A DNA stretch of 64,000 nt, taken from the NCBI RefSeq assembly GCF_000006565.2, contig NC_031472.1, positions 248,001-312,000 on the forward strand. The letters run 5' to 3'. How positions within the stretch are numbered: position 1 is the first letter of the stretch; each line of letters begins with the position of its first letter. The position numbers were made by a program, and so were the translations under genes. Under the pieces are notes generated by a model. The model had not been told where the DNA came from, did not search any database, and saw only the letters and a list, made by a program, of their open reading frames with translations. Source of the DNA: Toxoplasma gondii ME49 (lineage: Eukaryota > Apicomplexa > Conoidasida > Eucoccidiorida > Sarcocystidae). This document shows, piece after piece, positions 23,801 to 32,998 of the stretch.

Positions 23801-26730
23801 TTTTCTCTTTCTCGCACTGTCTTTACTTGCTCCTGCAGCCTCGGTTTACGCCTGCTTGTCTTTGATTTCTCTTGTTCTCTCTTCGCCTCCTCTTCTTCCA
23901 GCCTTTCGCTTCGCACACTGCTCGCCTTGTCTCGCCCCGTCTCGTCTCCAACTTCTCACTTGTCGCGTCCTCTCCTCTGTCCATTGCCGTTTGCTGCTCT
24001 TCACTGGGCGACCTCCTCTCACACTCGAACTCCCTCCCCTCTCTGTCTGCCTCCTTCACCCGCTTTTGTTTCCTTCTCTCCTCTGTTCCGCCCTCTCTGT
24101 CTGCCCCCTTCACCCGCTTTTTTTCCCTTCTCTCTTCTGTTCCGTCTCCGCTGGTCCTTGCACTCCAACTGCCTCCATCGCTCGTGCGTTTCCATTCCTT
24201 TCTTTTTTTCGTTCTTCTCCACTTGCTACCTCCTCTGCAGGCTCGCCGCCGCATGCACCAGCAGCGCTCTGCCCAGCGTGGACATACAAAGTTTTGACTG
24301 TGAGAAATCCAGCGTCGTCCTGTGTCCTTCGCTTCCGCGTCGAGTGTCTGTTCACCTCGCACTCGGCCGTGGAGACCTGTGGAGCTCGGAGGTCCTTTGC
24401 TCCCTTCGCCTGCTGGCCTCTGCAGGGCGAGATTCTTCCTGGGGCCTCGCAGCAGTTCTGCCTTGCCTTTCGACCTTCGACGGAGGGTACGCCGTCCAAA
24501 AGTGAAGTCGGAAACAAGAGGTCCGAAAGAAACAGCGAGTCGCTCCTCTGGAGCGAACAGCGACTCACGAAAGATAAACATTTCGAATCAAAAAAAATCA
24601 CTTGAATGCTCAGAGAAGGCTCGTCGCCTAAAAGGTACCCTGTTCAGCCGTCCTACAGGTCATTTGAAGTTTAGCGTCCAGGCGTCTGCACCTGCTGTCG
24701 TTCCGCCTGAGTGTGCTTCGTCGATTCTCTTTGCTCTCGTCTGTCCTCTTGTCCTCTGTCGCTGACGAATCCTCGTCTGCTGAGCGTCTCTGTGGCACCG
24801 TCCGACTGTTCACACGCGTTTTTTTTTCGCTCGGGTTTGTTGGGTCCTTTCGTGGACTTCTGCCTTCGCAGAGGGCCTCCTCACTGCGGTGTACCGCCTG
24901 ACGTCCGAGAACGGCAGTGTGCAGCCTCATTACCTTCATCTCAGAGGCCTCGCAGTGTCTCATCAACTCTACGCCATCCCTCCCTTCTCTCCTTCTTCTT
25001 TTCCCTTTTCTGCGTCTTCCTCGTCTTCTCTCTCTTCTTCCTCTCCTTCCTTTCCACCTTCGCGAGCGCCTCTGCCGTTTTCGATGTCCCCTCTCTCTGG
25101 ACGTCTGGAGTCTCCGTCGTTTGAGCGCCCTCTGTGGGGTCTTCCTCCTGCGACTCGCGCTGTACATGAGACGTCCGGCCGTCTGCCTGTCTCCTCTCGG
25201 CCTCCCGGATCGAGTCCTGAAAACGGTGCCGCCACCGCGTCTGCTTCCGCCTGTCCCCGCATGGTCTCTTCTCTCCTGGAGGCCCTGCAGAGAGAACGAG
25301 AGACTCACACACACAACGGCCTCTCCTTAGGCTGCTGCCGCAACAGGGTGTTTCAACTCGTTTTCGATGACTCCGAAGCTCCAGGAGAAAACGCCTCCGT
25401 CTCTCGCTCTTCTTCTCGCCTGTCCTCTCCTCGAGGTCCATGTTCTGTTGCCGGGATTCTCTCCGAGCGAGGAAAGAGCGTGGACAACGAAGGGGAGTCT
25501 CCGAAGGAGAAAGGAGTTGTGGGGAAAGGTTCGTCCTTTCTCCCCGCTGTGAGAAGTCGGGCGTCCTTCACCCGGGGGCAGGCGTCGACTGGATGCGAAG
25601 CCGAGAGAGACAGAACGCGAACGCGTCTGTTCCTTCTGGGGGCTGCGTGGGGACCTGTCTCCGCTTCTGGTCCTCCGCCGCATGCAGGGAAGGGATCTCC
25701 TGTTGAGAAAGGAGACACACGAGTTCACGAAAAAAAAGAAAAATCTGCTTCGAGTGACTCAGCCGCTTCTGCAGCCTCTGCTGCAGGTGCCGCCCTCGCC
25801 CTTCCTGTCACTTCTGGGGGGTCGACTGGGCCTCCTTCCTCTTCTCTTTCTTCTCCCGCGTCTTCCTCGTCTCTTTCCTTTTCTTCGCTGATCCCTTCCG
25901 GTGGGTTTGTGTCTTCCCTCACAAGCGAAGCTCTCCCAGGAAAGGAAACGCCTTTCGCGGAAGGAAAAGGCGAGCCTGTCGGGCAGTTCGAAATATGCAT
26001 TGAGGGTGAATTTCCAGAATTCTTCTCGGTCGAGCCGAGTCGAGGCAGCTTGGCGGCCGGCGCGCAGCAAGCAGTGACTTTCTCGTTCAACCCAGACGCC
26101 GGGAGAGGTACATACCTGTGTTTCCCGTCAAGGAAGAGGCGAAAAAAAAGAATGCGAGGAAGCAGAAATGAAGAGAGGAAGAGAGACGAGAAAAGAGAAG
26201 CCAAGAAGAGAGAAAGGGAGAGAGAAAGCGGAAGGAGAAGAGAAAGAAGAGGGAGAATGGAGAGAGAGAAGGTAAAGGCAGAGAGGTGGAAGGACGACAA
26301 CGACAAAGGATGGAAAAAGAGTATGGACAGGAAGTAAGGAGCTATTCAAGACAGCTCGATTTGGAGGGAGATCGGACGAGAAATGAGAAGGCTGGCGACA
26401 ATGGTTGAGACACACTGAAAGAGAAGAAAAGGAGTCTCCTTCTACAGCTTGTTACGGGTTTCAGCTTCTTCAAAACGGTTCTCTCTGTCTCCATTCGCCG
26501 TGCTCTTTCTGATTTCGGATGCATGTTTCCTTCTCTATTGTCTGTTTCCAGCTTCCTCAAGAACCAGAACGATTTTGGAGAGCGCGGGCCATATCGTCTC
26601 TGCAGGCCAGTGGGCGACGGCGAAGGCTCGGGTACTTCTGAAAGGAGGCCTAGCACCTTCAGCGTCCAGCTCCCCCTTACAAGAATTTGAAATCGTTCTC
26701 AAAGGTTTCTGTCCTGGCTTTGCTTCGTGA
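14084..26730 (+). CDS. CFAP74: CFAP74-like cilia and flagella associated protein
   Basis: Proposed exons: 14084-14281, 14361-14596, 14688-14857, 15294-15521, 16006-16258, 16583-17181, 18003-18775, 19279-19687, 20141-21780, 22453-22779, 23336-23591, 24241-24486, 24872-26107 and 26552-26730, summing to 2,249 residues. The N-terminal exons encode charged coiled-coil stretches (KIQEVQTRMRRKAQALAQAQ region). Exon 6 carries the family hallmark: KTVEITNIS, then VDFVPPGRMSAG, then a TGPEEFPLLCSTKK segment. A chain of ASH/MSP-like beta domains follows, with motifs such as SLRIRNEGALASQY, HDFGVCTFERSYS, SLDFGDC, AVLDFGDVTVGA and DLDFGAVFVPSQPG. CFAP74 sits in the axonemal central-pair apparatus. In coccidia only the microgamete is flagellated, so expression there is expected. 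Human CFAP74 is about 1,600 residues; the excess is Ser/Pro-rich and charged insertions in the exons at 20141-21780 and 24872-26107. The acceptor at 23336 (TTGCGTAG) and the N-terminus are uncertain. Confidence 0.85.
17270..17301. repeat. (TA)n microsatellite
   Basis: An uninterrupted TA dinucleotide run lies in the CFAP74 intron between 17182 and 18002. Confidence 0.95.
17703..17876. repeat. 46-bp tandem units fused with TA microsatellites
   Basis: GTTTAC recurs at 17703, 17749 and 17795, exactly 46 bp apart. Each is followed by an AGA(C/G/T)ATCC-type segment and a TA/CA-rich tail, and the last unit runs into a long TA tract. It lies inside a CFAP74 intron. Confidence 0.85.
21958..22022. 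repeat. TA/TATG-rich microsatellite
   Basis: TA repeats interrupted by TATG and GCAT steps, in the CFAP74 intron 21781-22452. The rest of that intron is strongly pyrimidine-rich up to the acceptor at 22452. Confidence 0.9.
23180..23226. repeat. TA/TG microsatellite
   Basis: A TA run passes into GTATATGTGTGTGTATAC-type sequence, in the CFAP74 intron 22780-23335. Confidence 0.9.
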
Positions 26731-27977
26731 GACAGGAAAGGAGCCTCCGTATATATTCCCTGTTTCCTGCAAGGCTTCTGAGAAAGCAACGGAGCTTCGT
26801 CTTGCGAAACGGCTCCTCGAGAGAGCGAGAACTCTTTGACGTTTATCTTTCTGGAAACCACTAAGGGGACAAGTCTCTCGTGCGAGAACACAAGGCTCAC
26901 GTAGGGTGGCAGACAGACAAGAAGAAGAGAGAAAGTTCCTCTCCTCTCCATACACACCAACGGTCTTATCATAGGACGTTGAGGTTGAAACGTCCACCAG
27001 TCTCCCTAGGTCAACAGCAGCTCAGGAAAGAGGTGAAGCGGCGTCTCGAAAAACCTTTCCGACCGTTCACCTCTCCTCGAGTCCTCCCCCTCGTGCCTCG
27101 TCGGCGCCTTCTTCGCCAGGCGTACGGCGTCGCTCTCGGTGGCGAACGGCGGACTGCCGTTCGAATCAGTGGGGGCAAGCGGACCTCTGACTTCTCTCAG
27201 ACCGCCTCCTGCAGCGGCGCGACGTCAGTCCAGGCGCTCCACCTCTCTCTCTCTCTCTTTCTCTTCCTCTTTCTTTCTCTCTTCCTCTCAAGCCAGTTGT
27301 CAAGGCCTGTGGCTACCCCCGGGGAAACAGAGAAGAATATGAAGCTCGTAGCCAGGTGGTAGATGCTCAACGCACGACTCGGAGGCGTCACGCAGAAACC
27401 GTCAACCAGTGCGAAGGTTTCCAGCTGGTGACTATAAATCTCTCTCTGTGACCTAAGTGGGTGCTTGGTTCTCTCGCTTTGTCTCTGAAGCTCCCGCATC
27501 GGTTTGCCCGTTCGTCCCCTCAGAGAAGAGCTGTCTCTCTCGCTCTTCCTTCTGCTTCTTCCTGAGGAAGCGCCTCCACCTGTGCAGTCACGAATACGCA
27601 GAGCGAAGAGCGACAGAGGCACACGTCGAAAAAAGGAAAGTGGAGACGATAAAGAAACCCACAAGACAAACCGCACAGAGTGAGACTGCAAGCCGAATCC
27701 CTTTTTCGAGAAAAAGGAGGCCAACAGACACCGCGTATAGAGACACCCCCGCGCGTCACCGGAAGACAAGCGACAGAAACGAGAAGGTAGTGCAGCGAAA
27801 CGGGTCAATGCACAAGAGGCCAGACACGGCTTCGCAGCGAGCAAGGACGACGCAGCAAGCGTTGCAGTAAAGACCAGAAAAGAAAACAAAAAAACATCAC
27901 CGAAGACCAGAGAACCACACACTCTCTCTCTCGCAGGTGTCAGAACAAGCTCCAGAGCCGACTCGCTCGGTCTTTTC
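26731..27977. other. Convergent 3' region of CFAP74 and uL15 genes
   Basis: The two flanking genes point towards each other, so this 1.25 kb should hold both 3' untranslated regions. It contains a CT-rich run near 27240-27290. The uL15 frame ends at AG|GTGAGA (27978 side), which could be a donor for one more minus-strand exon here; no convincing acceptor was identified. Confidence 0.45.
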
Positions 27978-30900
27978 TCACCTGAGGAGATCTCTCTGCT
28001 TTGGTGGCAGTCTTCCAGGGTACACGAATCGCCGGGGCACTGTCCTCAGCACAACAAGTTTTTCTTCTTTCAGCTCTTCTCCTTCTTTTCCCTCTTGGTC
28101 TCCCTCTTGTTCTCCGTCTTGTTCTCCGTCTCGCTCGCGGTCTTCCTCGTCTGCGAGGTCTGCGAGTTCCGCCCGCAGTCGGTCAATGCGCGACGCCAAG
28201 TTGAGAACTCTTCTCCTTCGCTTCGGCGTCTGCCGAGTGCTCCTTTGCAGTCGGCCTCTGTGCTCTCGCAGCAGCTTCGTCAGTCCTTGGAGTTGGAGAG
28301 ACAGGACGCGGCGGCGGAGCCGCGCAAGCTGCTGAAGAGGCCGTTCGCTGTCCTCCAGTTCTTCAGAGCCGTCTGTCTCTGCAGAGACCGTGTCGCGCGA
28401 CTTCTCACGCTTCGCCGGTACACGGTAGTCCGGATTATATTCGGCGACGACGCGGTCTTGCGTCCGGCGCTGCAGGAGCAAGCACCGCCCACCAAGGGCG
28501 AGGATCGCCCGCGCCGCGCTCTTGGTGAATGCGTGAGCCTGAAACCGAGAGCGTTTTCAGCAGAGAGACGCATCGCTGCATTTTGTGTCGGAGGGAGCCA
28601 TCGCACCACGGAAAGGGAACGCTGGCGGGGAGGGGGAACGAGACGCAGGCGCGAAACGCGACGCAGAAACGCCCGAGGAAACGCGGTGCGTCACCATACA
28701 GGCCTCGAGCGAGAACGAGAGAGAGGCCAGCAGGAGCCGCAGACGAGGAAACAAGGCGACGATCAAGATCGACAAGCAGAAGAAAAGAGAAAGAACAAGA
28801 CGACGCAGAGAGAACAAACACGAACACCGAAAGGAATCGAGTCGTAACAGGCAGAGAGAAAGCAGAACGGCAGCCGAGTTGAAAGACGACTCGCAGAAGA
28901 CGACGGGGGTGAACACCGAGATGAAGAATGAACTTGCCTTGACAACCAAATTTCGAACCGTGAGGTCCGCGCCTTCTTTGGTGAGGGTCACTTGCTTCAG
29001 GGAAGGTCCGACAACCTGCAGAGGCAGACAGAGGAACGGCGCGTCTCGTCCACTGGAGACAGGACGAGAAGGACGAACTTCGAAAAAAGGCTGGACAGGG
29101 AGAAGAGGGGACGGGAGAAAACGAGAGAAAGCGAAGAATGGGGAGACAGGAAACTCCCGAACAGAAGCGCGAGAGGACTTCCTCGCGCTGCCGCCACCAG
29201 CTCGAAAGAGGCTCTGGAGCTGACGGACAGACGGCTGGGAGCAACGCGAGAGAGGAGACAGCGCATCCTGAATCTCGAGAATCGCAGAAGTCCACAAGTG
29301 GAGCGAGAAACACGGTAGAGTCTCGGACTGCCTACGAAGAAACGAACGGGGAATAATCGCATTTTTGGACATGAAATTCGACTTTTTCTCGCCGTACCTT
29401 GACCGGACAGTCTCTCTTGAATCTGCCGAGACCCGCGCCGCGCTCGCGAAGCGTCAGCCAATCGCAGGTCTCTCCGTCGGACATCACGTTCAGCTGCGGC
29501 AGGCGGATCAACTGGAAAGGATATTTCCGATACTTTTCTTGGTGTGCCGGACCCAGAGGTCTCCCCACAAACTTGGGAAGCTTGCGGTAGAGGGGCATTT
29601 GCCCGCCTTCGAAGCCTGAAGTGAAGGCGACAATCCGAGGACGCGAACGACAGTCAGACGCGAACGCAGGGAGGACCGCGAAAAAAAGAAGGAAAGGAGC
29701 GAGATGGAGGCAAGGAGAACGACGGGGGGACGGCAGAAAAGAGAGAGAGGACGCACAGCGGACGAAAGAACGAAAACACTACGGAGGCGCGGAGAGAAGA
29801 GTAAGGAGAGAGGAGGGAGAAAACGATGGGGCGACATAAACATGTACCGAGTTTTAAGTTGTTCATGTCCGATTGGAAACTTAAAGAGAGCAAAACTCAC
29901 TCAACGGAATGCTGCCTCCACTTCGCGATTTTTGGCCTTTGGTGCCGCGTCCGGCAGAGCCGCCTTTCCCGCTGGCGTCTCCTCGGCCGAGTCGCTTTCT
30001 TCGCTTTCTGCGGCATTTGAGGATGTTGTCGAAACCGAAGAAATACTCTCCAGTGCGACGACCTTCGCCGAGCTCCGTGAACTGCGGACACAGGAACCAG
30101 CGGCGCCGCAGAAGAAGGTCAGCAGAAAGCGCAACGGCATGCGCGCGTTTCCGCAGAGAGAGAGAGAGAACGGAAGAGAAAGAGGTCTTCGCAGGAAGGC
30201 AGAGAGCTCGTCACATCGGAGGACAAAAAGACCGAGATGAGGTGGAGCTCGAGAGCGAGAGAGACACACATCCAGTGGACAGAAGAAGACAGCAAGGAGG
30301 AGACGCGAACGCCGGGTCGAGACAGGCCATCGAGAGAGAGAGAGAGTCGCATCTGGACAGGTCGCGGGCAGACGGAAGCTTCTCGAGAGGCACACGGCAG
30401 ATGAAATAAGCCTGTGGGGAGAACCGTCAAGCGAATCTCCGTAAAACGCCTCCACGGAAGGCCACCGCTGTGTCTCCTTCTCCCGCACCGGCGCGTCTGT
30501 GAATCGGCAAAAGACGCGAGAGAGTTAGAACTCAGCGAATCGTCGAGACTCGGTGCTCACCCGCCACTCGAAGTTCGGCTGCCCCTCCGCAAGCATGCGC
30601 TGCTTTTTCGTCCACCACTGGCCAAAGAACTTGCGCTCTTCTCTCCGCTGCCGCTCTTCCTCCTCGGGAGTCATTCTCTCCAGAGGTCCTTCTTTTTCTT
30701 CATTTTCTGCGAGAGTCTGTCCGTCGCGGACTGCGCTCCTCGTTGCGACTCCCAGGGTCGTCCCCGGCGACCTCACGTAGAAGGCGCCTGCCCAGCATTT
30801 GGGCGCGCTGAGGTTCCAAACGAGTTCTTGAAACACCGGGGAACCTTCGGGGGGGGCTGCAGGCAAGTGCTCGTCTTCCGCTGGATACGGCGCCTCAAAC

Positions 30901-32259
30901 AGCCGTCGCGACTTGATCTGCGACGGTCTGCTTCCCGACAAAGAAGGAGACGGAGGAGAAGCCGACAACGGAGAAGCAGATGAAGCAGAAGAAGCAGAAG
31001 AAGACGAAGGGGGATCGGCTCTGTGCCGACCCTCGCTGCCTTCGGGTGCGTCTGGATCTCCGTCTCGTCTTTCTTGAGTGTCGCGACTCTCTGAGTCGAC
31101 GTCGCCGTCTGCCGTCGGCGCTGTGGCTCTTTTGTAGAAAGGGACAATCGGCAAATCCGCCGAGAGCTTCCTCTGCCAAGCGTCCTTCCGCTGCGCAGGT
31201 GGAGGGACAAACGGCGCAGAATACGGAGAAGAAGAAGCAGAGAAATTAGAAGACAGAGAAAAAGAAGAAGGAGACGGAGAAGAAGACGGAGACGGAGAAG
31301 AAGAAGGAGACGGAGAAGAAGAAGACGGAGAAGAAGAAGGAGACGGAGAAGACGGAGAAGAGGGGGGATCTTCTTCTGGGGGCGGCAGCAGAGGATTGTC
31401 GACTGTGTACTCTAGTGAAGGAACGCCTGAGAAAACAGAAGCATTGAGAGCATAGGAGAAGAACGCGATCTTCGCAAAGAGATGCAAGAGACCCAGGAGA
31501 CTCGCAGGCTGCCTGTGCAGGTCGAACGCACTCGCAGCGAAAACGACGCGCGGCCTCAAACGCTCCCGCGCATGCCTCGGCAGTCTGCGTCTTTGCCTTA
31601 GCCGAACGAAAAGGCGGCAGAGCGTCACAAGGGGAAGAAGTTGCAGGAGACGAAGAACTGAGCGAGCAGAGTCAATCAGTGGGGTCAGCAGGCAAGGAAC
31701 TACGTTGGTGAGGAGAGCGATTTAGATGGAAAACTGAGAGCATTTCCGGAAACATTCGACCTTTCTCAGTGGACCAAGCTCTTGAGCTTGGTCTTTTGTG
31801 TTTTGTTCATCGACGCGGTGAAACGACTTTCGGGAGAAAGACTCGAGGCTGTCGAGAAAGTATAGCAACCTGAGCTGGATGACGCGTCAAGCCGGAAAAC
31901 GCGGCTTGCGTCGTGTGACAGAAAGAGCGCTTCTCCAGTTTTTCAACATGACACACAGAACAGGGCACAACCTTCGCCAGTGGAAGCCAGAGAAGCGGGG
32001 CTGCTGTTATTTAGAAAATGGTTTCGCGGACGCCGTGGATCCCGTCCCTCGCCCAGAGTTGCAGCCTCTCTGTTCCAGCACCTGCGCGTTTGTCTCTTTC
32101 TTTGAGTAGACAGATGAACATCTTGTGGTAGGGCCGTTGGACTTGGCGCAACTCCTTCCTCAGGGGCATCATCCGCTCCATTCTCTCGTCGAAGGAAATT
32201 GTGTAGTCTTGTTCGATGACGTAAATTCGCGCGAGCAGCTTCTGCGAGAGGTGCAGCAT
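27978..32259 (-). CDS. uL15m: Ribosomal protein uL15, bacterial/organellar type (probably mitochondrial)
   Basis: Minus-strand exons from 5' to 3': 32259-32082, 31426-30561, 30081-29901, 29615-29398, 29015-28938 and 28538-27978, for 693 residues. The uL15 core is clear. Residues about 378-404 contain RLGRGDASGKGG and GRGTKGQKSRSGG, the glycine-rich rRNA-binding signature; exon 4 begins SFEGGQMPLYRKLPK, the next signature. Exons 5-6 end the core with LTKEGADLTVRNLVVK followed by AHAFTKSAARAILALGG. The protein assembles into the large subunit near the peptidyl-transferase entrance. An N-terminal extension of about 350 residues has a Ser/Pro-rich middle and a conserved-looking region (FQELVWNLSAPKCWAGAFYV, then KFFGQWWTKKQRM); a basic tail of about 150 residues follows the core. 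No signal peptide is seen, so mitochondrion is preferred over apicoplast. The start ATG at 32259 directly follows a CTCTGCAG acceptor-like sequence, so an upstream exon is possible. The fifth exon ends in a GC donor. Confidence 0.9.
31229..31372 (-). repeat. GGAGAAGAAGAC-type coding microsatellite
   Basis: A purine-rich plus-strand tract of GGAGAAGAAGGAGAC-like units is read on the minus strand as the Ser/Pro/Phe-rich linker of the uL15 N-terminal extension. Unit lengths of 12-21 bp are all multiples of three, so expansion or contraction would keep the frame. Confidence 0.85.
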
Positions 32260-32998
32260 TCTGCAGAGGCAACGGAGTCCAGTGAAACGCACTGTTGAAG
32301 CGAACACAAAAAAACGACGAAAAAAACGGAACAGTTGACGCTCTTCTCGAGCGGTGGAGAAACCAACCAAGCTACAGGACTCTGTGGTGGAAACTGTCGC
32401 TCCTTTTCTCTTTGATGAAAAACCACAAGCAAGAGTTTCCTCTTTGCAGGTTGTCTCCACGGTCTCTCCTTCGACTCTCGAAATCTCCTCGGCATCTGCC
32501 GTTCTGCTTCTCCCGACTTTTGAATCTCACTCTCGCACACCAGCACAGCTGTGCTCTCCTCTCAGAGTTCTCGTTTCCTACTTCAGTCCCTGCTGCTCTC
32601 ACCAACCAGTCACCGTCTACTACGCTTCGTCTCTCTCTCTCTCTCTGTCTCTCTGTGGGCTGCCGCCGTCCTTGTTCCCCCTTTTCGTCTCTCGACCCTC
32701 TCCTTCTGTTTTGCTGTGACTCTCAGCATGTCATTCTCGTTCCGTTCCTCGATCTCTTCCTCCGTCTCTTCTTGCTCTCTCGTCCTGTCTCCCCGCCTCT
32801 CCTTTTTGCTCCCTCTCCTCTCCTCACCCGCGTCCTCGCTCTTGCGTTCTCTCACCCTCCTCCCCACTCCCCGCGTTCCTCCCCTCTCTCGGTCTTTTTG
32901 TGAATTCGTCTATTTTTTTTCGCTCTCCCCTCTCCATCGGTCTCTCCTCTTTTCCCCCCACCGTCTCCTCCTGCTTCTGCTGCTCTTTCTTCTGCGTC
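32260..32998. other. Short intergenic region, CT-rich
   Basis: This lies between two minus-strand genes. It is strongly pyrimidine-rich on the plus strand from 32620 to 32990. It should contain the promoter and 5' leader of the uL15 gene and the 3' untranslated region of the next gene. No separate gene is supported. Confidence 0.5.

Noticed and set aside
31427..31628. N-terminal extension of the large minus-strand uL15 frame upstream of 31426
   Set aside because: A TTTTCTCAG acceptor at 31428-31427 and an in-phase join to exon 32259-32082 explain the protein better; the upstream part reads as intron.
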